DNA of 64,000 nt from Betaproteobacteria bacterium (GTDB taxonomy: Bacteria; Pseudomonadota; Gammaproteobacteria; Burkholderiales; Burkholderiaceae): NCBI GenBank assembly GCA_009927445.1, contig RFMZ01000267.1, positions 1-64,000 on the forward strand, written 5' to 3'. A program made the translations under genes and the position numbers. This document shows positions 63,654-64,000 of this stretch, piece by piece; within the stretch, counting starts at the first letter, position 1; each line of letters begins with the position of its first letter. The notes under the pieces were generated by a model. That model ran no database searches. It was given only the letters and a program-made list of their open reading frames with translations, and was not told the origin of the DNA.

Positions 63654-64000
63654 TTAACTTCTGCCGTAATGATCCTCAAACCGAACAATATCATCTTCCC
63701 CTAAGTAACTACCTGATTGAACCTCAATAATTTCGAGTGGAGTTGCGCCATGGTTAGCCAGGCGATGCTTGACACCCTGAGGGATATAGGTACTTTGGTT
63801 TTCATTGAGAGTCATGACTTCAGCACCATTCGTTACCTCAGCTTGACCCTGGATCACAATCCAGTGTTCTGCTCGGTGGTGATGTAACTGTAAGCTTAAT
63901 TTCGCTCCAGGGTTTACACAAATTCTTTTTACTTGAAAATGTGGACCAGAATCAATGCTGTCATACCAACCCCAAGGTCGATAGACTTTACGGTGGGTGG
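63654..64000 (-). CDS. manC: Mannose-1-phosphate guanylyltransferase / mannose-6-phosphate isomerase, C-terminal part (cut by window edge)
   Basis: Reading inward from the right edge on the minus strand, the frame encodes about 114 residues: [52 protein letters not shown], then [15 protein letters not shown] and [23 protein letters not shown] before the stop. That is the cupin isomerase domain of ManC/AlgA/XanB-type bifunctional enzymes, which make GDP-mannose for exopolysaccharide or LPS. The N-terminal guanylyltransferase part lies outside. A polysaccharide locus may continue to the right. Confidence 0.92.
   Translation of the reverse strand, partial: THRKVYRPWGWYDSIDSGPHFQVKRICVNPGAKLSLQLHHHRAEHWIVIQGQAEVTNGAEVMTLNENQSTYIPQGVKHRLANHGATPLEIIEVQSGSYLGEDDIVRFEDHYGRS

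Overview
The window looks like a chromosome segment of a Burkholderiales betaproteobacterium with a moderate-to-low GC content. Polynucleobacter or a close relative in Burkholderiaceae is my best guess. That rests on gene content and order: an argA/hrpA pair, glnA-ntrB-ntrC, aceE-aceF-lpdA with a lipoyl domain fused to E3, a phasin, bpt next to aat, a Bug-type binding protein, and a BKACE enzyme. It is inference from recognisable families, not a database match. No rRNA, tRNA, insertion sequence, prophage or CRISPR array was found. The gene density and long colinear operons indicate core genome, with a more accessory stretch from about 49 kb onward.

Layout. 0-11 kb: a PIN-domain protein cut by the left edge, rnr and rlmB (RNA metabolism), tal and rpiA (pentose phosphate), a YggX-type iron protein, argA, and the very long helicase hrpA. 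11-16 kb: a secreted YVTN beta-propeller protein, then four tightly packed genes (secreted NodB-type deacetylase, fatty-acid hydroxylase family membrane protein, EI24 membrane protein, MoCF-domain protein). 16-20 kb: glnA-ntrB-ntrC, with a near-perfect NtrC dyad upstream of glnA and an NtrC whose GAFTGA motif is replaced. 20-27 kb (minus strand): sensor kinase, response regulator, folD, prlC, xth. 27-33 kb: the complete pyruvate dehydrogenase operon behind a strong sigma70-type promoter. 33-40 kb: purT, a phasin, a deacetylase-family protein that may be leaderless, a DMT exporter, a PBP7-like peptidase, a signal-less ModA-like protein and an IclR regulator. 40-49 kb (minus strand): pyrD, bpt, aat, a NUDIX hydrolase, a secreted cyclophilin, umuDC under a near-consensus LexA box, and acnB with a clear terminator. 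49-54 kb: a MAPEG protein, a DUF3302-HlyD-OMF-4TM membrane cluster, and a frameshifted rfaH. 54-64 kb: catabolic genes (Bug-type binding protein, BKACE, cyclase, class II aldolase) around a MoxR-DUF58-vWA module, ending in the C-terminus of a ManC/AlgA-type enzyme cut by the right edge.

How they work together. Central carbon flow is represented by the pyruvate dehydrogenase complex, aconitase, transaldolase and ribose-5-phosphate isomerase. Nitrogen assimilation is represented by glnA-ntrBC. The most distinctive signals are: (1) the NtrC lacking GAFTGA, together with a glnA promoter that has an NtrC dyad but no -24/-12 element; (2) the DUF3302-HlyD-OMF-4TM cluster, which resembles a tripartite exporter but has no recognised transporter; (3) the single frameshift separating the two domains of RfaH; and (4) unrelated, drifting short tandem repeats of 7, 12, 13, 17 and 18 bp in at least six different intergenic gaps.
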